64,000 nucleotides of DNA from Piliocolobus tephrosceles (taxonomy: Eukaryota > Chordata > Mammalia > Primates > Cercopithecidae): the NCBI RefSeq assembly GCF_002776525.5, contig NC_045437.1, positions 134,569,928-134,633,927 on the forward strand. The letters are read 5' to 3'. Below are positions 31,121 to 42,808 of the stretch, in pieces (positions within the stretch are counted from its first letter, which is position 1; every line of letters starts with the position of its first letter). The translations under genes and the position numbers were made by a program. The notes below the pieces were generated by a model, which saw only the letters and a program-made list of their open reading frames with translations, did no database searches and was not told where the DNA came from.

Positions 31121-33129
31121 CTTCAATCCTGTTGAAAATCAATTAAAAAACTTGATCTCTACTTTAGGCAGAACATTATTCCTTCAGCCCCTCCTCTCCA
31201 CCATCTCTCTCCTGATATTTCTACCCTTCCCCATTAAATAAGTGTCCGCCTTTCGGAAGTATCAGAAAAAAATTTCAGCCTATGCTCCTGTCCTTCCTCA
31301 TTCTTCCATGCCCAAATGAGGAGAATAGGATAATCTTCCCAGTAAGGAAGGAACTGGACCGATGTACAAGGCAATCAACCCATTGTGGGGCTCAGCATGC
31401 TACACTGTGGATAAGTCAACCTGATTCGGAGGTGCTATAGGCCTAGACCATCTTTACTAGCTCAGCTTCTCTGTGAGGCCTGTGTTGACTTTTCAACTGG
31501 TTTATAACTTACAGATGGAAAAGGGCTATGATGTGCCTCTAGATACACATCTGATAATCTTTTATAAGTCCTGACATTGAGCTAATGCTGGGAAGGATAC
31601 TGGAAAAAACACTATTTCAAATATACTTCAGAAGGAAACACAGAACATCACAGTTGATGCACCAGAACAATAAGAGAAAAATCCCAAGAAGTTTACTTTT
31701 TTTGAATTGAGATTCTAAATCTGATGATGTTTTATTAATAGGCCACTATAAAATCAGAATGGGCCTTCAGCCAGTACATTTCTAAATTAGAGGCTTATAC
31801 ATCATTGGGCCAAGCTCTATCAGGATGGCACTAGATTCAGTAGAGGATGTTAAAAGCCTTAAAATAATTTGATGTAAGACTTAATAGTAGATGCCCCATT
31901 ATAAGAGATAAATGAAAAATGTCATCTAAATGGAAATGAAGGCACACATCTGCCCACACTCATGGGAGGGTCACAAACAGCTGGATGTGAGATCCTGAAC
32001 ACTGCACCACCCCACCTAGGTCTTTGAATTCATTTGCTCCGACAGCAAATGCAGAAGAGTGTAAAGTGGTGGCTTTTCACACTCACCAATTTTAATTTAA
32101 CAAGAATCTAATCAGTTTCTACTTGGTATGCAGTATGCTAGCAGTGCTGGCTCCCTTGAAGCATAAAAACACGTGTCATCTGGCTTACTGTGTACTCCAT
32201 ACTGGTATTTTTGAGTTCCTCTACTGAATAATTATAATCAGGGGCAGATCCAGATTTTGTGGGACTGGAAGCTTACACAATTTGTGGGATGCTCTTTAAG
32301 AAAGAGAATATAAAATTATAAACACAAAATGTAGTGGACATTCTTGGAAGGGGCTCCTGCTTGTCGGAGATGCCAAGGCTTAAGCTTCATCAGTAAATCC
32401 TCCTCTGGCTGTAGCACAGTAGTGCTATATAAAATCCCCATAAAATTCTCTAGCAAACGGTCTTCTCAGTATAAAAGGAATATGCAAGGGATGCAACACA
32501 GATGATGAAGGTGATGATGATAACGATGATGATAATGATGATGGTGATGATGATAATAATTATATGTATACAGTGCTTACCTCTGTACCACTTTATTCTT
32601 TTGCCATTGGTCAGCAGAAACCTATATCAGAAGCTGGATGACAGCTCTTTGCTAACCTCCATTGTCTTGGAGCTCCACTTTTAGCGACTCTCTCCCACAT
32701 AAAACCCCTTGTGTGGAACCTGCTGCTCCTACAAATGGCCTGACACTCACTGTAACTTATCCTCACAGTACACCATTCAGAAGAATTTGAAGAGACTGCA
32801 CATCAATCTCTTTCATTTCTAGAGCAGTTTAGAGGATTTTTTTTCTTTTATACAGGAGTCATGACAAGAGCCAACTGAAGCTTTTCTGCAAATAATGTCT
32901 CCTGCGATATGTTACTTCTCTTTCTCTTTCATGATGCTGAACAGAAAAAGGAAACTACTCTCTCAGTAGTAAAAGGAGCTTCACTGGATACCCTGCAAGG
33001 TATAAAAGCTGAAATGAGAAAACATAGAATTCTTCAAGTCTAGGTAAGTTAGATTTCTAAGTGTTGCTTTTCCTTAACTGTTCAGTTGATTTTCAGACAA
33101 ATGTTTCAATTGTCTAGTTTTCAGTTTAT
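31121..33129. other. Unassigned sequence, no gene recognised
   Basis: About 2 kb without a repeat that I can name, except the ATG/GAT-rich microsatellite at 32501-32560. Short frames here have no domain support; the Met/Ile-rich one at 32502 is only the microsatellite read in frame. Confidence 0.45.
32501..32560 (+). repeat. Imperfect (GAT)n microsatellite
   Basis: About 60 bp of GAT/GGT/AAT triplets ('gatgatgaaggtgatgatga' and onward). Confidence 0.93.
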
Positions 33130-33230
33130 TATTTTATTCAACAGATAGTTTAAATATCTACCATGTGCCTGTACTTTAATAGACCCTAGCAATCCAGCCA
33201 TAAATTTGAGAGAAAGAGCATATGCTTAGA
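33130..33230 (+). mobile_element. Short L2 or MIR-like fragment
   Basis: The run 'ttattcaacagatagtttaa' followed by 'ctaccatgtgcctgtacttt' resembles the shared core of L2 and MIR. It is short and diverged. Confidence 0.45.
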
Positions 33231-34074
33231 TACCATCATGCAAAAACCAAACCTCCCAAGGAGCTTGCTCCTTTCCTTGTCAATGGAGGATGTTGCCTTT
33301 AATTTTGGTTCAGGATGCTGAGGGGTCTGGTTGGGGGTATACAGAGAGGAAAACAGCAAACAGTATTTGGAATTTTCTTTTAAAATTGAAAATCAATATT
33401 GTCAGTTATAAATGCATATATTAACAGCATGTTGTAGAAGGCAAAAACTGAACATATAGAACTAAGTGTGCTGGCTGATGCATTAGAGAGGCACAGGGTA
33501 TGACAGGAGCAAAAACTAAATGGTCTTATTTGTTCTTAGGGCTGGGTGGTGGAGTGGGCCATAAAGGAGGGCTTCTTAAAGGAAGCTGACTTAGGATATA
33601 ACCCAAATGTCTTTATGTATGTGGGGACTGGGATGCCATCTTGATAAAAAGGTCATGACGCGAAAAGGACTATTTCTGTTCCTAGGCGGAAGAGGAGGAT
33701 GTCTGAATTGAAGAGTGAGCAAGCAGGTGGCCCTGGGGACATGGTCAGAGGCCAAATTGAGCTGGGTTTTATAGGCCCTGCTAAGGATTTTGCCTTTTAT
33801 CTAATATATACCACTTTGCATATTTGTAAAAACAACAGTAGATAGGAAAAAATTAAAACAGACTCAACCTGTGGTATGGGAGAGAGAGCCCTTCGTGGGT
33901 TCTTCTGTGTCTTTTCTAGAAACACTGAGCAAAGATCCCCAAGGAAGAAAGGCTGTTTATCTCCATATTCCCCATCTAACAAAGTAAGAAACAACGTAAG
34001 GCTTCATGTAGCCATGTTGCCTCTGTAAATTTTGGTTTCTTGACCCATAAAGAGAAATCTTTGGGCATTTTTTT
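33231..34074. other. Unassigned, possible antisense L2 near 33540-33810
   Basis: The text 'aaggagggcttcttaaagga' and 'gctgggttttataggccctg' resembles reverse-strand L2-type sequence, but I cannot be sure. No gene recognised. Confidence 0.3.
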
Positions 34075-34545
34075 TATGTGTATGGGAGCCATTTTTTACT
34101 TTTTATTTTGAAATAATTTTAGATGTGCAGGAAAGAAAATACAGTACAGAGTTCCTGTATGTATCACATCCTAATAATTTTCCCTAAGATCAACATTTTA
34201 TATAGCCATGGTGCATTCATGAAAGATGAGAAATTAACATTGGCATAATACTATTCACTAAATTATAGACATTTTTCCGATGTCATTGATTTTTTTTGTG
34301 TGTTCCAGGACCCACTTTATGATATTCCATTGCAATTAGTTGTCAGGTCTCCTCAGTCTCCCTCAATCTATGAGAGTCTCTTCATCTTTCCCTGTCTTTC
34401 ATGACCTTGACATTTTTGAAAAGTACTGGTGAGGTATTTTGTAGAATGTCTCCCCTGCCTTGGGATCCATCTAATGCTTCCTCATGATCAGCCTGAGGAT
34501 ATGAATTTCAGGGAAGGATACCTTCTCATTGGCCTTATGATTTGA
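34075..34545 (+). mobile_element. L1M (L1ME-like) 3' region, plus strand
   Basis: Clear L1M text: 'ttttattttgaaataatttt', 'gaaattaacattggcataat', 'cattgcaattagttgtcagg', 'tttcatgaccttgacatttt', and 'ggtattttgtagaatgtctc'. It is non-coding. Confidence 0.8.
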
Positions 34546-35289
34546 AGTTCTCCACCAGCTCTAGGTTTTACAAGAAAGGCAATTTCCCTGGTCTCTACCC
34601 CCATCTTCACTCTACCAGATCCAGAATAATCCACACATCAGATATGAAAGAAGTTTAAGATAGGACAGTGAAACCTTGTGTCCCATCTAGTTTTCTTTTT
34701 AGGAGGCTCATTAACCTTTGACTCTCCTGAAACTTTATTTGTTCTATTCATTGCTTGTATTTTTGCCTTCTCCCCGCACCCTGTAGCTACTACAGATGCA
34801 ATATGTTATATTGACATAAAAAGTATTATGTTTCTTCAAAGAGCTTTTTTAGCATAATTACTTTTGGTCTTTAATAACCCCAGGGAATTTCTTTCTAGAT
34901 AGCCTAGTTTGTCTGCATTGGCAGGGAATTAACATGTGCAAGACCTGTGTCTGTAAATTTTCCAGACCTCACTATTTGTTCCTTAAAAAGACAGTGACTC
35001 ATTCCCAATTATCTTTTGTCTTATAGACAGAGCCATCTTCCTGAATTTAAATCACAGCCATCAACAAGCTACCTAATCTATGGGTGGAATCTTTAAAGAT
35101 GGAACACAACAGATGCAAGATGTTTTGTGTGTCCTAAATAAGCCTGTGTAGGTAACTTTCATTTTAGGTCAATTTGACAGGCCGAATTACCCACTTACAA
35201 AGTTTAGGGAGTTAGGACCCAAGAACTGTACAGGTGCCATCAGGGGAATGTGAAGATGTGAAGAAATGCCTGGGACTGGGGGAAACACT
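34546..35289. other. Unassigned sequence
   Basis: No recognised repeat or gene. Confidence 0.45.
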
Positions 35290-35560
35290 GGGGAGGAAAT
35301 GACTGCAGCTGCACTGTTTTATCAGCTCCATCACACTTGCTGTCACTGCCTTGAACACACAGTGTTCCCTTCTGGCTCAGGGCCTTTGCACATGCCACTC
35401 CTGCTGCTCAGATGGCTCCTTGTCCCCAGCTTCTTTTGCCTTTCTCAGGGAAGCTTTCACCCACCTCCAGAATAGATCTAGTTCTCCATCATCTGCTTTC
35501 ATAATTCCACATGTTTTTCCTTCATAGCAAGTAATAAAATTTGTAATTACATGTTTGTGT
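35290..35560 (+). mobile_element. L2 3' region, plus strand
   Basis: Contains 'cagggcctttgcacatgcca', an L2 hallmark, and 'cctttctcagggaagctttc'. The 69-codon frame at 35266-35475 is the L2 read in frame. Confidence 0.72.
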
Positions 35561-35574
35561 TGTAATTTAATAAA

Positions 35575-35665
35575 ATAATGTCAGCTAAAAATTACTGAGC
35601 ACTCTCTACATATGCCAAGCACTACACCTCTTATTCAGTCTTCAGAACAAAACCATGGGGACCTT
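35575..35665 (+). mobile_element. MIR/L2 core fragment
   Basis: 'ttactgagcactctctacat' and 'atgccaagcactacacctct' recall the MIR core. Confidence 0.5.
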
Positions 35666-35689
35666 GAGACACACTTTGATCAATTTCCA

Positions 35690-35815
35690 GCTCTCCAGTA
35701 AACTGTAAGTGGCATGAGGACAGGTTCTACATGTCTGTTTTGCTCTAGCCTGAATCACCAGTGCTTGGCAAAGAGCTTAGCAGGAAAAAGCTTGGTATAT
35801 ATTTATTAAACAAAT
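35690..35815 (+). mobile_element. L2 3' end fragment
   Basis: 'gtaaactgtaagtggcatga', 'tctgttttgctctagcctga' and 'tggtatatatttattaaaca' follow the L2 terminal order. Confidence 0.6.
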
Positions 35816-36529
35816 CACTGCAGCATGACGTAGCAGGAGAAACATGTGCTCTGGGGTGAAGCATATTTGGTACCAAATCTTGAGACAGAGTATGAGCCAT
35901 TCTTAGGGACCTACCAGGCCCCACCAAGTATGGAAATAAAGGGAAATTTGAGTCCCTCCAGAGGAAATCCCAGGCACCTAGCTAGCCCTGTAACCAGCAA
36001 TTGAGGAAGGAAATAAATAACCCATGAAGCAAGAAAGTAAAAAAAGCTTAAATAACAATAACTCAAGTACATTAGAGTCTCAAGATGTTTGTTCTCTAAA
36101 GAAACAAAAGATGGTATCTTGACGTATGTCTCTGAGTTGTCTTTCAGAAACCCCTCACCAGATGGAAAATGCCTACTGCTTTCCCATAGATCTTAGATAA
36201 GGGGAAAGTGAGGACTGAGATCTGACTGTCATTCTTTGTTTTAAATTTCTTCCTGAGGCGCCTGGAAAGAGTCATGCTTACAGGACAGACCTGAACATTT
36301 CCTTCTGCTGATGATTTTGCCTGAAACTTCTGCTTTCCTGAAATGTACCTCTGCTTTAAAAACCCTGCTTGTAAGCCATAGAGGAGTTTGGATCTTAAGT
36401 GTTAACCGCTTGATTCTCCTTGCTTGGCACCTGTTGTACAAGTCTCTATGACCTCTCACTGCAAATTTTGGTGACAGTGTTTGGCTGTTTCTGCCCACCA
36501 GGCAAGCCGACTCAAGTTTTATTCAGTGA
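35816..36529. other. Unassigned sequence
   Basis: No recognised repeat or gene. The minus-strand frame at 36241-36498 has no domain. Confidence 0.45.
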
Positions 36530-36690
36530 CAATCTCAATTCTGTGATTAGCTAGCTCTGTAAATTGTTTAGCTTCCCTAAGCCCTGGTCTATCTGAGATG
36601 ATGAAACTTCATCACAAAAGCCTTTAAAAGATTTAAATGAGATAATATAGGTGAAAGCACATTCTTGTGTCCAGCATGTATATAACTATA
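36530..36690 (+). mobile_element. Diverged MIR, plus strand
   Basis: 'tgattagctagctctgtaaa', 'aagatttaaatgagataata' and a 'gtgaaagcacattcttgtgt' end match the MIR 3' half loosely. Confidence 0.5.
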
Positions 36691-37047
36691 TAGCTGCGAA
36701 ATAACTAACAGCTCCCCTATCCTTCTAAAAAAATATTTCTTAGAGTTATAATAGTTCTGCAGTTTTTCTTATGATGGCATCACTATTCCTAAACACCATT
36801 TTGATACTTTGCTCGCCAAAATGCTATGCTTCAAGATTATCACTTTGTGTTCCTTCTCTGATCTTATTCCAAGAATGAAGATGGGTTAAATACAATTCAC
36901 AGAAACATGTCTAATGGAAGTTAACAGGAAGTAGTCACTTTACAATCCATTTTATTGGGCTATAGAAAGGCAAATTACATTTCTCCTTTGCCGTTAGGGA
37001 ATCACCTGAATAGACACCACATTCTACTCTTGTTTTTATCATTTTTT
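36691..37047. other. Unassigned sequence
   Basis: No recognised repeat or gene. Confidence 0.4.
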
Positions 37048-37347
37048 AAAATTTTTTTGAGACAGGGTCTCCCTCTATTGTTCAAGCTAGAGTTCAGTGG
37101 CACAATCATGGCTCACTGTAGCCTCAAAATTTATGTTCAAAATTTATGTTCAAAATTTACCTTAACCTCCTGAGTAACTGCAAATACAGGCATGTGCCAC
37201 CATACCTAGCTAATTTTTTTATTTTTCTTTTGTAGAGACAGAGTTTCACTATGTTGCCCATGCTAGTATTGAACACTTGGCCTCAAGTGATCCTCCCGCC
37301 ACAGCCTCCAAAGTGCTGGTTAAAGGCATGAGTCACCATGACTGGCC
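37048..37347 (-). mobile_element. AluJ-like element, minus strand, with internal 13-bp repeats
   Basis: Reverse-oriented Alu from 'gagacagggtctccctctat' to 'agtcaccatgactggcc'. In the right arm the usual text after 'gcctca' is replaced by 2.8 copies of a 13-bp AT-rich unit (37124-37159). Confidence 0.88.
37124..37159 (+). repeat. 13-bp minisatellite inside the Alu (2.8 copies)
   Basis: The unit 'tcaaaatttatgt' occurs at 37124-37136 and 37137-37149, with a partial third copy to 37159. It is foreign to the Alu consensus. Confidence 0.95.
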
Positions 37348-37809
37348 CTATTCCACTCTTCTGGCAGACAAAATTACTGCTTTAACCTTCTGTTAAGGCG
37401 TTGGCAGCAGGTTAAGGTTGCACTGGTAGGCAGTAGAATTCAATCCCAAACTTTAAAATGCACAAGACAAAAGGGAATAATATTAGCATTTCAAAGTGAA
37501 AAAACAAACAGAAAGACTCACAGAGGAAAACTTTAAGAAACACCTTAGGATTAAATTCCTTTGAAGAGCCTTGATTCCTGAAATAACAGAATGGTTATCT
37601 AATAGTATCCATTATGTCTCACTAATTGCCTTATGAAACTTACATTGGAAACATGTAGAAGGTATTTATATATTATAAAAATTGCCAAAAAGGAGATTAG
37701 AAGGTGTTCACAAAAAGAAAATAACAAAATTTGCTTACATGTATTATATTTACAATATGGTATACTCTGAACTATACATTTTAACTAAAGTAGTTTTCAT
37801 TGGATCCTA
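37348..37809. other. Unassigned AT-rich sequence
   Basis: No recognised repeat or gene. Confidence 0.4.
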
Positions 37810-37925
37810 TGACACATCTATCCAACAAATATTGACTAAGTGCTTACTATGCATCAGGCACTGTACTTACAGCAAAACAAACATAGTTCCTGCTTGCATG
37901 AAGGATGAAATCTAATGGGTGAGAC
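37810..37925 (+). mobile_element. L2-like fragment, plus strand
   Basis: 'caacaaatattgactaagtg', 'tatgcatcaggcactgtact' and 'cctgcttgcatgaaggatga' match the familiar L2 segment with its 'caggcactg' core. Confidence 0.6.
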
Positions 37926-38139
37926 ACATCTTGAACAGTTTCTTAATGTTTATTGCAAAATTTCATATGATCAACTAATTTGGACTTGCCTCGAACTTTC
38001 CTGGTTTTTGTACTGAAAATTTCACATCCTGGGAATAATGTTCTCAGTCCTGGGGAAAGGAGAATAACTGGTCACTTAGCAAAATCACATAAGACACAAT
38101 TTATTATAGCAAATTCTATTACAAAGAAGTGCAGAGTTA

Positions 38140-38260
38140 TATGAACTATGGATGGTTAGCCCTCTTTTACAGATGAAGATAACAAGATTTAGGAAAGTTA
38201 AGTAATATGGCCACATTTATATGTGGGAAAGGAAAGCTTTGAAGCTTCATTGTTCTGGCA
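38140..38260 (+). mobile_element. MIR fragment, plus strand
   Basis: 'ttttacagatgaagataaca' and 'ggaaagttaagtaatatggc' match the central MIR region. Confidence 0.68.
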
Positions 38261-38829
38261 CCTAATTACATGACCTGATTTCATGTAATGATGATGATAT
38301 ATCTTCTGGTATTTTATACTTCAGAGTCCAAATCTAGACTTGCACTAATTAATGAAATGTTTTCAAAAGGTTTGGTGGAGGAATTTTCATCAGAAAAAGG
38401 AAAGACAGAATTCAGAGCAAACCCCTTGGATCTGGATCCTAAATGCAGCTCCGTCACTGCTGGAAACACCTGCATATCTTTAGCTGTGGGTGGCTCATGG
38501 ACAAATGAAAGAAACATTCTTCTGCTTGACTGGAGTCTTTTGCAGGAGACAAAAAGTGTTTCTTCAAGTGTGAAGGGTGGGGTAGGAGGGGGGACTATTA
38601 AAAATTGGCAGGGCATACCTAAATACCTCTGGACAGTGGATGAAAAATATCCCTGGAGGGTATTTCAGCAGTTCATTTTGGTTAGCAAGACACAGTTTTC
38701 CCTTGGTAGAAAGTCCGCGAGGAAAAGATTGTGTCTTGCATTGAACAGTTTGATTTGGCTGGCATCTTTGATCTAAGAAATCAAACACAAAATGGGCAAT
38801 GTGAGCCAGTAAAAAGAGGTTAGCAGTAA
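38261..38829. other. Unassigned sequence with a 162-codon plus-strand frame
   Basis: The frame at 38288-38776 is long for this AT content but shows no domain, signal peptide or transmembrane pattern, and overlaps minus-strand frames at 38314-38616 and 38564-38968. I treat it as probable chance. Confidence 0.3.
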
Positions 38830-38960
38830 CCCCCATTATATGCTCACTCCAGTGATGGCAGGGTCTTTGGTCTATTTTGGTCACTGCCGTATTCCCTGCA
38901 CACAGAAAAGGACACTGCATATAGTATGCCTTCACTAATACTTGTTGAATGGTTGAGGGC
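38830..38960 (+). mobile_element. L2 3' end fragment
   Basis: 'ggtctattttggtcactgcc', 'tattccctgcacacagaaaa' and 'ctaatacttgttgaatggtt' follow the L2 terminal order. Confidence 0.6.
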
Positions 38961-38989
38961 GCAAACAATAGTCTTAGTTTCTAATTTGC

Positions 38990-39105
38990 AAGTGTGAAAA
39001 AGCTACTTTACCTCCCTGGGCCTTGGCTTTTTCCTCCATTAAAAGCGAGAATTTAACTGGATGACTTTTATCACTTCCAACAAATTCAAAGTTCAAGGTC
39101 TACAT
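38990..39105 (+). mobile_element. MIR fragment, plus strand
   Basis: 'tttacctccctgggccttgg', 'ttttcctccattaaaagcga' and 'aactggatgacttttatcac' match a MIR-type 3' region. Confidence 0.6.
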
Positions 39106-39124
39106 TTCAGGTTAAGAATCCATC

Positions 39125-39440
39125 CATGGATTATTATTTCACTTACCCTCAGTGAGATAACTCAGAAACAGAAAGTCAAATACTGCATGTTCTCACTTAT
39201 AAGTGGGGGCAAAACAGTGGGTACACATGGACATATAGAAGGAAACAATAGACACTGAGGACTCCAAAAGGTGAGAGGATGGGAGGAGGGTGAGGGCTAA
39301 AAAATTACCTATTAAGTAAAGTGTTCACTATTTGGGTGACAGGTACACTAGAAGCACAAACCTTACAATTATGCAGTATATGTATGTAAGAAATCTGTAC
39401 TTGTATCCCCTAAATATATTAATTTTTTTTAAATTATTAG
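39125..39440 (+). mobile_element. L1 3' end (L1PB/L1MA-like), plus strand
   Basis: Contains 'gcatgttctcacttataagt', 'gagaggatgggaggagggtg', 'gtgacaggtacactagaagc' and a 'ttgtatcccctaaatatatt' terminus. It includes the ORF2 C-terminal end and 3' UTR in degraded form. Confidence 0.8.
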
Positions 39441-39544
39441 ATTTGTTGAAGTTTGGTTCAGGAGGCCATGGTTCCTGAAGGCATCAATTCACAAGGATCT
39501 CAACAAGTACTATAGAATGAAGACACATTCAAATTTGAGCTTCT

Positions 39545-39859
39545 TTTTCTTTCTTAATAAGGTATTCTATCTTTAATTTTACTGTTTTTGAGACGATGTC
39601 TCACTCTGTCACCCAGGCTAGGGTATGGTGGTGTGATCACAGCCCCCTCCAGCCTTGGCCTCCAAGGCTCAAATGATCCTCCTGCCCCAGCCTCCTGAGT
39701 GACTGGGATCACAGGTGTGTGCCACCATACCTGGTAATGTTTTTATTTTAATTTTTGTGTAGAGATAGGGTCTCCCTATGTTGTCCAGGCTTAAGAGATC
39801 CTCCTGCCTCGACTTCCCAAAGTGCTACAATTACAGGTGTGAGTCACTGTGCCATACCC
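39545..39859 (-). mobile_element. AluJ, minus strand, with 15-bp target duplication
   Basis: Reverse-oriented Alu with a degraded T-rich tail (39545-39588), body from 'gagacgatgtctcactctgt' to 'gtcactgtgcc'. The flanks 'caaatttgagcttct' (39530-39544) and 'caaacttgagcttct' (39860-39874) are a 15-bp target duplication with one difference, which fixes the boundaries. Confidence 0.92.
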
Positions 39860-39979
39860 CAAACTTGAGCTTCTGCCTGGTGCTAGGTTGTATTTGGGTA
39901 TTAAACACTTTCACCCTTTGATTGACAACGTATCTAAAAGTTGATTCTTTCATTTCAAGCCAGAAATAAATTTGAATAA

Positions 39980-41065
39980 TATGGGGAGAATGTGCTCCTG
40001 ATGGTTACGTGGGTTCTTTTCTATTTCCTAGGTGTCTCGGCTGGTTTGAGAAATAAAGGGAAAGAGCACAAGAGAGAGAAATTTAAAGCTGGGTGTCCGG
40101 GGTAGACATCACATGTCAGCAGGATCCGTGATGTTCTCTGAGCTGTAAAACCAGCAAGTTTTTATTAGCAATTTTCAAAAGCGGAGGGAGTGCATGAATA
40201 GGGTGTGGGTCACAGAGATCACATACTTCACAAGGTAATAAAATAACACAAGGCAAGTGGAGGCAGGGTGAGATCACAGGACCACTGGATGGGGCGAAAT
40301 TAAAATTGCTAATGAAGTTTCAGGCACACATTGTCATTGATAATATCTTATCAGGAGACAGGGTTTGAGAGCAGACAACCCGTCTGATCAAAATTTATTA
40401 GGCAGGAATTTCCTTGTCGTAATGAGCCTGGGAGCACTACAGGAGACTGGGGCTTATTTCATCCCTTTGGCTTCGACCATAAAAGACAGCACGCTTCTAA
40501 GGGGGCCGTTCATAGGCCTGCCCTCAGGGGCACATTCTCTTTCTCAGGGATGTTCCTTGCTGAGAAAAAGAATTCAGCGATATTTCTCCTATTTGCTTTT
40601 GAAAGAGGAAAAATATGGCTCTGTTCCATCCAGCTCACCAGCGGCCAGTTCTAGGCTACTTCCCTTGTTCCTTGAACTTCGCTGTTACCCTGTTCTTTTT
40701 TTAAGATGCCCAGATTTCGTATTGTTCAAACACACATGCTCTGCAAACAATTTGTGCAGTTGACACAACCATCACAGGGTCCTGAGGCGACATTCATCCT
40801 CCTCAGTTTATGAAGAAGATGATGGGATTAAGAGATTAAAGTAAAGACAGGCATAGGAAATCACAACAGTACTGATTGGGGAAGTGATAAATGTCCATGA
40901 AATCTTCGCAATTTATGTTCAGAGATTGCAGTAAAGACAGGCATAAGAAATTACGAAAGTATAATTTGGGGAACTAATAAATGTCCATGAAATCTTCACA
41001 ATTTATGTTCTTCTGCCGTGGCTTCAGCCAGTCCCTCCGTTAGGGATCCCTGACTTCCCACAACA
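39980..41065 (-). mobile_element. ERVK-class (HERV-K/HML-type) solo LTR, 6-bp target duplication
   Basis: About 1.09 kb of LTR on the minus strand. Reading that strand it begins near 'tgttgtgggaagtcagggat' and ends near '...ttctccccata'. The flanks are 'gaataa' at 39974-39979 and 'gaataa' at 41066-41071, a perfect 6-bp duplication typical of class II ERVs. It has an R/U5-like polyadenylation region ('aataaaaacttgctggtttt' on the minus strand) and a tandem 90-bp duplication (40831-41010). No viral genes adjoin it. LTRs of this class can act as promoters; I did not find transcripts. Confidence 0.88.
40831..41010 (-). repeat. 90-bp tandem duplication within the ERVK LTR
   Basis: 40831-40920 and 40921-41010 are head-to-tail copies of exactly 90 bp, both containing 'gtaaagacaggcata' and ending 'aatttatgttc'. 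The divergence between copies suggests the duplication existed in the family before this insertion. Confidence 0.95.
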
Positions 41066-41284
41066 GAATAACACTCAAGGAGTTAAAAAAAAAAAGAATC
41101 CAGTCCATAGACAGGATGAGTCTCAATGTCAGGGCATGTTTCTAGGTGCCTAACTAAACAAGAAGAGTTAAATAAAGTATGACAGTCATAAAATAGAAAA
41201 ACAAATAATCATTAACATTGATATTGTAGAAGTGTATGTATTGACAAGAAAATTGTTCATGATACTGTTAAAGATTTTTTTTTA

Positions 41285-41480
41285 TTTTAAGTTATAAAAC
41301 AGCATAAGCCATATAATGTGATCTATACATGTGTTCATGTGCAGGCCTAGAAGGAAACCTGAAGAGATATATACTGATATGTAAGCAGTGATTCTCATGG
41401 AATGGTAGATTTATAGGTGAGTTTATTTTTATGATTATCTATCTATATCATCTAATTTTCCTCTATGGCTATGACTTGTC
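41285..41480 (+). mobile_element. L1ME 3' end fragment
   Basis: 'catgtgttcatgtgcaggcc', 'ctgaagagatatatactgat' and 'tgagtttatttttatgatta' resemble the L1ME 3' end. Confidence 0.5.
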
Positions 41481-41559
41481 ATATAATATAAATTGATATG
41501 ATGACTTAGCACCTAATAAGCACCCAGTTCTTCAGTAATGAGGTGCTCTAATGTAGGCA

Positions 41560-41775
41560 TTAGGACCTGGGCCCTGGAATCAGACCACTTGGCTCAAATC
41601 TTGGTTAAGCCCCTTAGTTACTGTGTGGCCCGGTTGAATTATTCAACTCTCCCCCTCTATAAAGCAAACAATAATATTCAACTCACAGATTGGTGCTGAA
41701 GTTTAAACTAGGTAATCCGTGCAAAATGCCTGACATACATCATACACTTGATAAATGTTAGCCATTATTATGCCA
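41560..41775 (+). mobile_element. MIR, plus strand
   Basis: 'gggccctggaatcagaccac', 'ccttagttactgtgtggccc', 'gtgcaaaatgcctgacatac' and 'acacttgataaatgttagcc' give a nearly complete MIR 3' part. Confidence 0.78.
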
Positions 41776-42124
41776 AATACAAAGAAATAAGTTTTAGACT
41801 ATGTAAGCCTGTCAAATGATATGGACATTATCCTCCGGGAGTTTTTAATTTGGTGAGAATAACGAGACTAACACGCAAGAAATGAAAGGCAAATCTTACA
41901 ATAACTAGAGTCAAAAATCTGGAATAATTTTTCCCTTCTGTCTCGAGCAGCCTTTACATTCGATGAGATGCCAAGTCCCGCCTGAGGGGAACCTCTTTCC
42001 CCATTATGCCCATTGCCACTCCTCCTCCTCCAGTTTCTGTTTCTCTTCTGCCTACTCACTGCATTACATTCCAAAGGGTTTCTAGGCCTCTTTTCTCATT
42101 TTCAAGCTCCTGTCTGTCTACACC

Positions 42125-42316
42125 AGTGGTTCTCAAAGAGTGGTTCTCAGACTAACAACATCAATATCACCTGAGAACTTGTTAGAAATGCACATTCTTG
42201 GATCTTTGACCAAGAGCAACTGAATCAGAAACCCCAAGGATGGAGCACAGGAATGTGTGTCATAAAAAGCCTTCTAGGGGATCCTGATGAGCATGCCAGC
42301 CTGAGAACTTCTGCTC
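42125..42316 (+). mobile_element. MER5A (hAT-Charlie MITE), plus strand
   Basis: Starts 'cagtggttctcaaagagtgg' and shows 'acttgttagaaatgcacatt', 'gcaactgaatcagaaacccc' and 'gcctgagaacttctg', corresponding to the inverted terminus. Confidence 0.85.
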
Positions 42317-42399
42317 CATACAATATTGGCAGATCAGTCTCCCCAAAGCACATAAGCTTCTGTCATTGCCTATGCCCCACTTGTCTCTGGCTACTGAGT

Positions 42400-42808
42400 A
42401 GATGGTGACAGATTTTCTTACGCTGCTACTGGAGGCCTTCTGCCCACGGTCTAGCACCAATCTACTTTTTCAGGCTCATCTTCCACTACTTTTTTCACTC
42501 AAAACATGCCCTAGTACAACTAAAGCGTGTAATTCTCCCTAGACACAATCCATGGTATATTCTGAGTGTTTCTATTTGTACTATTTGTACCTTTATTTGC
42601 ACTATTTCCTAAAGCTACATGTAATTTCTTCTTCCTTTGCATCTTATATGTCCCAACCCTGCTCACTCTCAAGACCCAGGACCCACCCATGAAACTTCTC
42701 TCAGTAGGCCTACAACCCCCTATGGAAATGACTGCTTCCTTCTCAGAACAACCAAAGCATTCAACTCACCTGTTCTTTCCCCCATTCATTTCCTCGGTAT
42801 CACCACAA
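42400..42808 (+). mobile_element. L2 fragment, plus strand
   Basis: 'caggctcatcttccactact', 'catcttatatgtcccaaccc' and 'ctcactctcaagacccagga' match the L2 3' region loosely. Two overlapping frames here are L2-derived. Confidence 0.45.

Noticed and set aside
38288..38776. 162-codon plus-strand frame as a possible gene
   Set aside because: No recognised domain or signal, overlapping frames on the other strand, and MIR/L2 fragments close by. Length alone is not enough.
40831..41010. 90-bp tandem repeat as a CRISPR-like or satellite array
   Set aside because: Only two units, head to tail, inside an LTR; no spacers.
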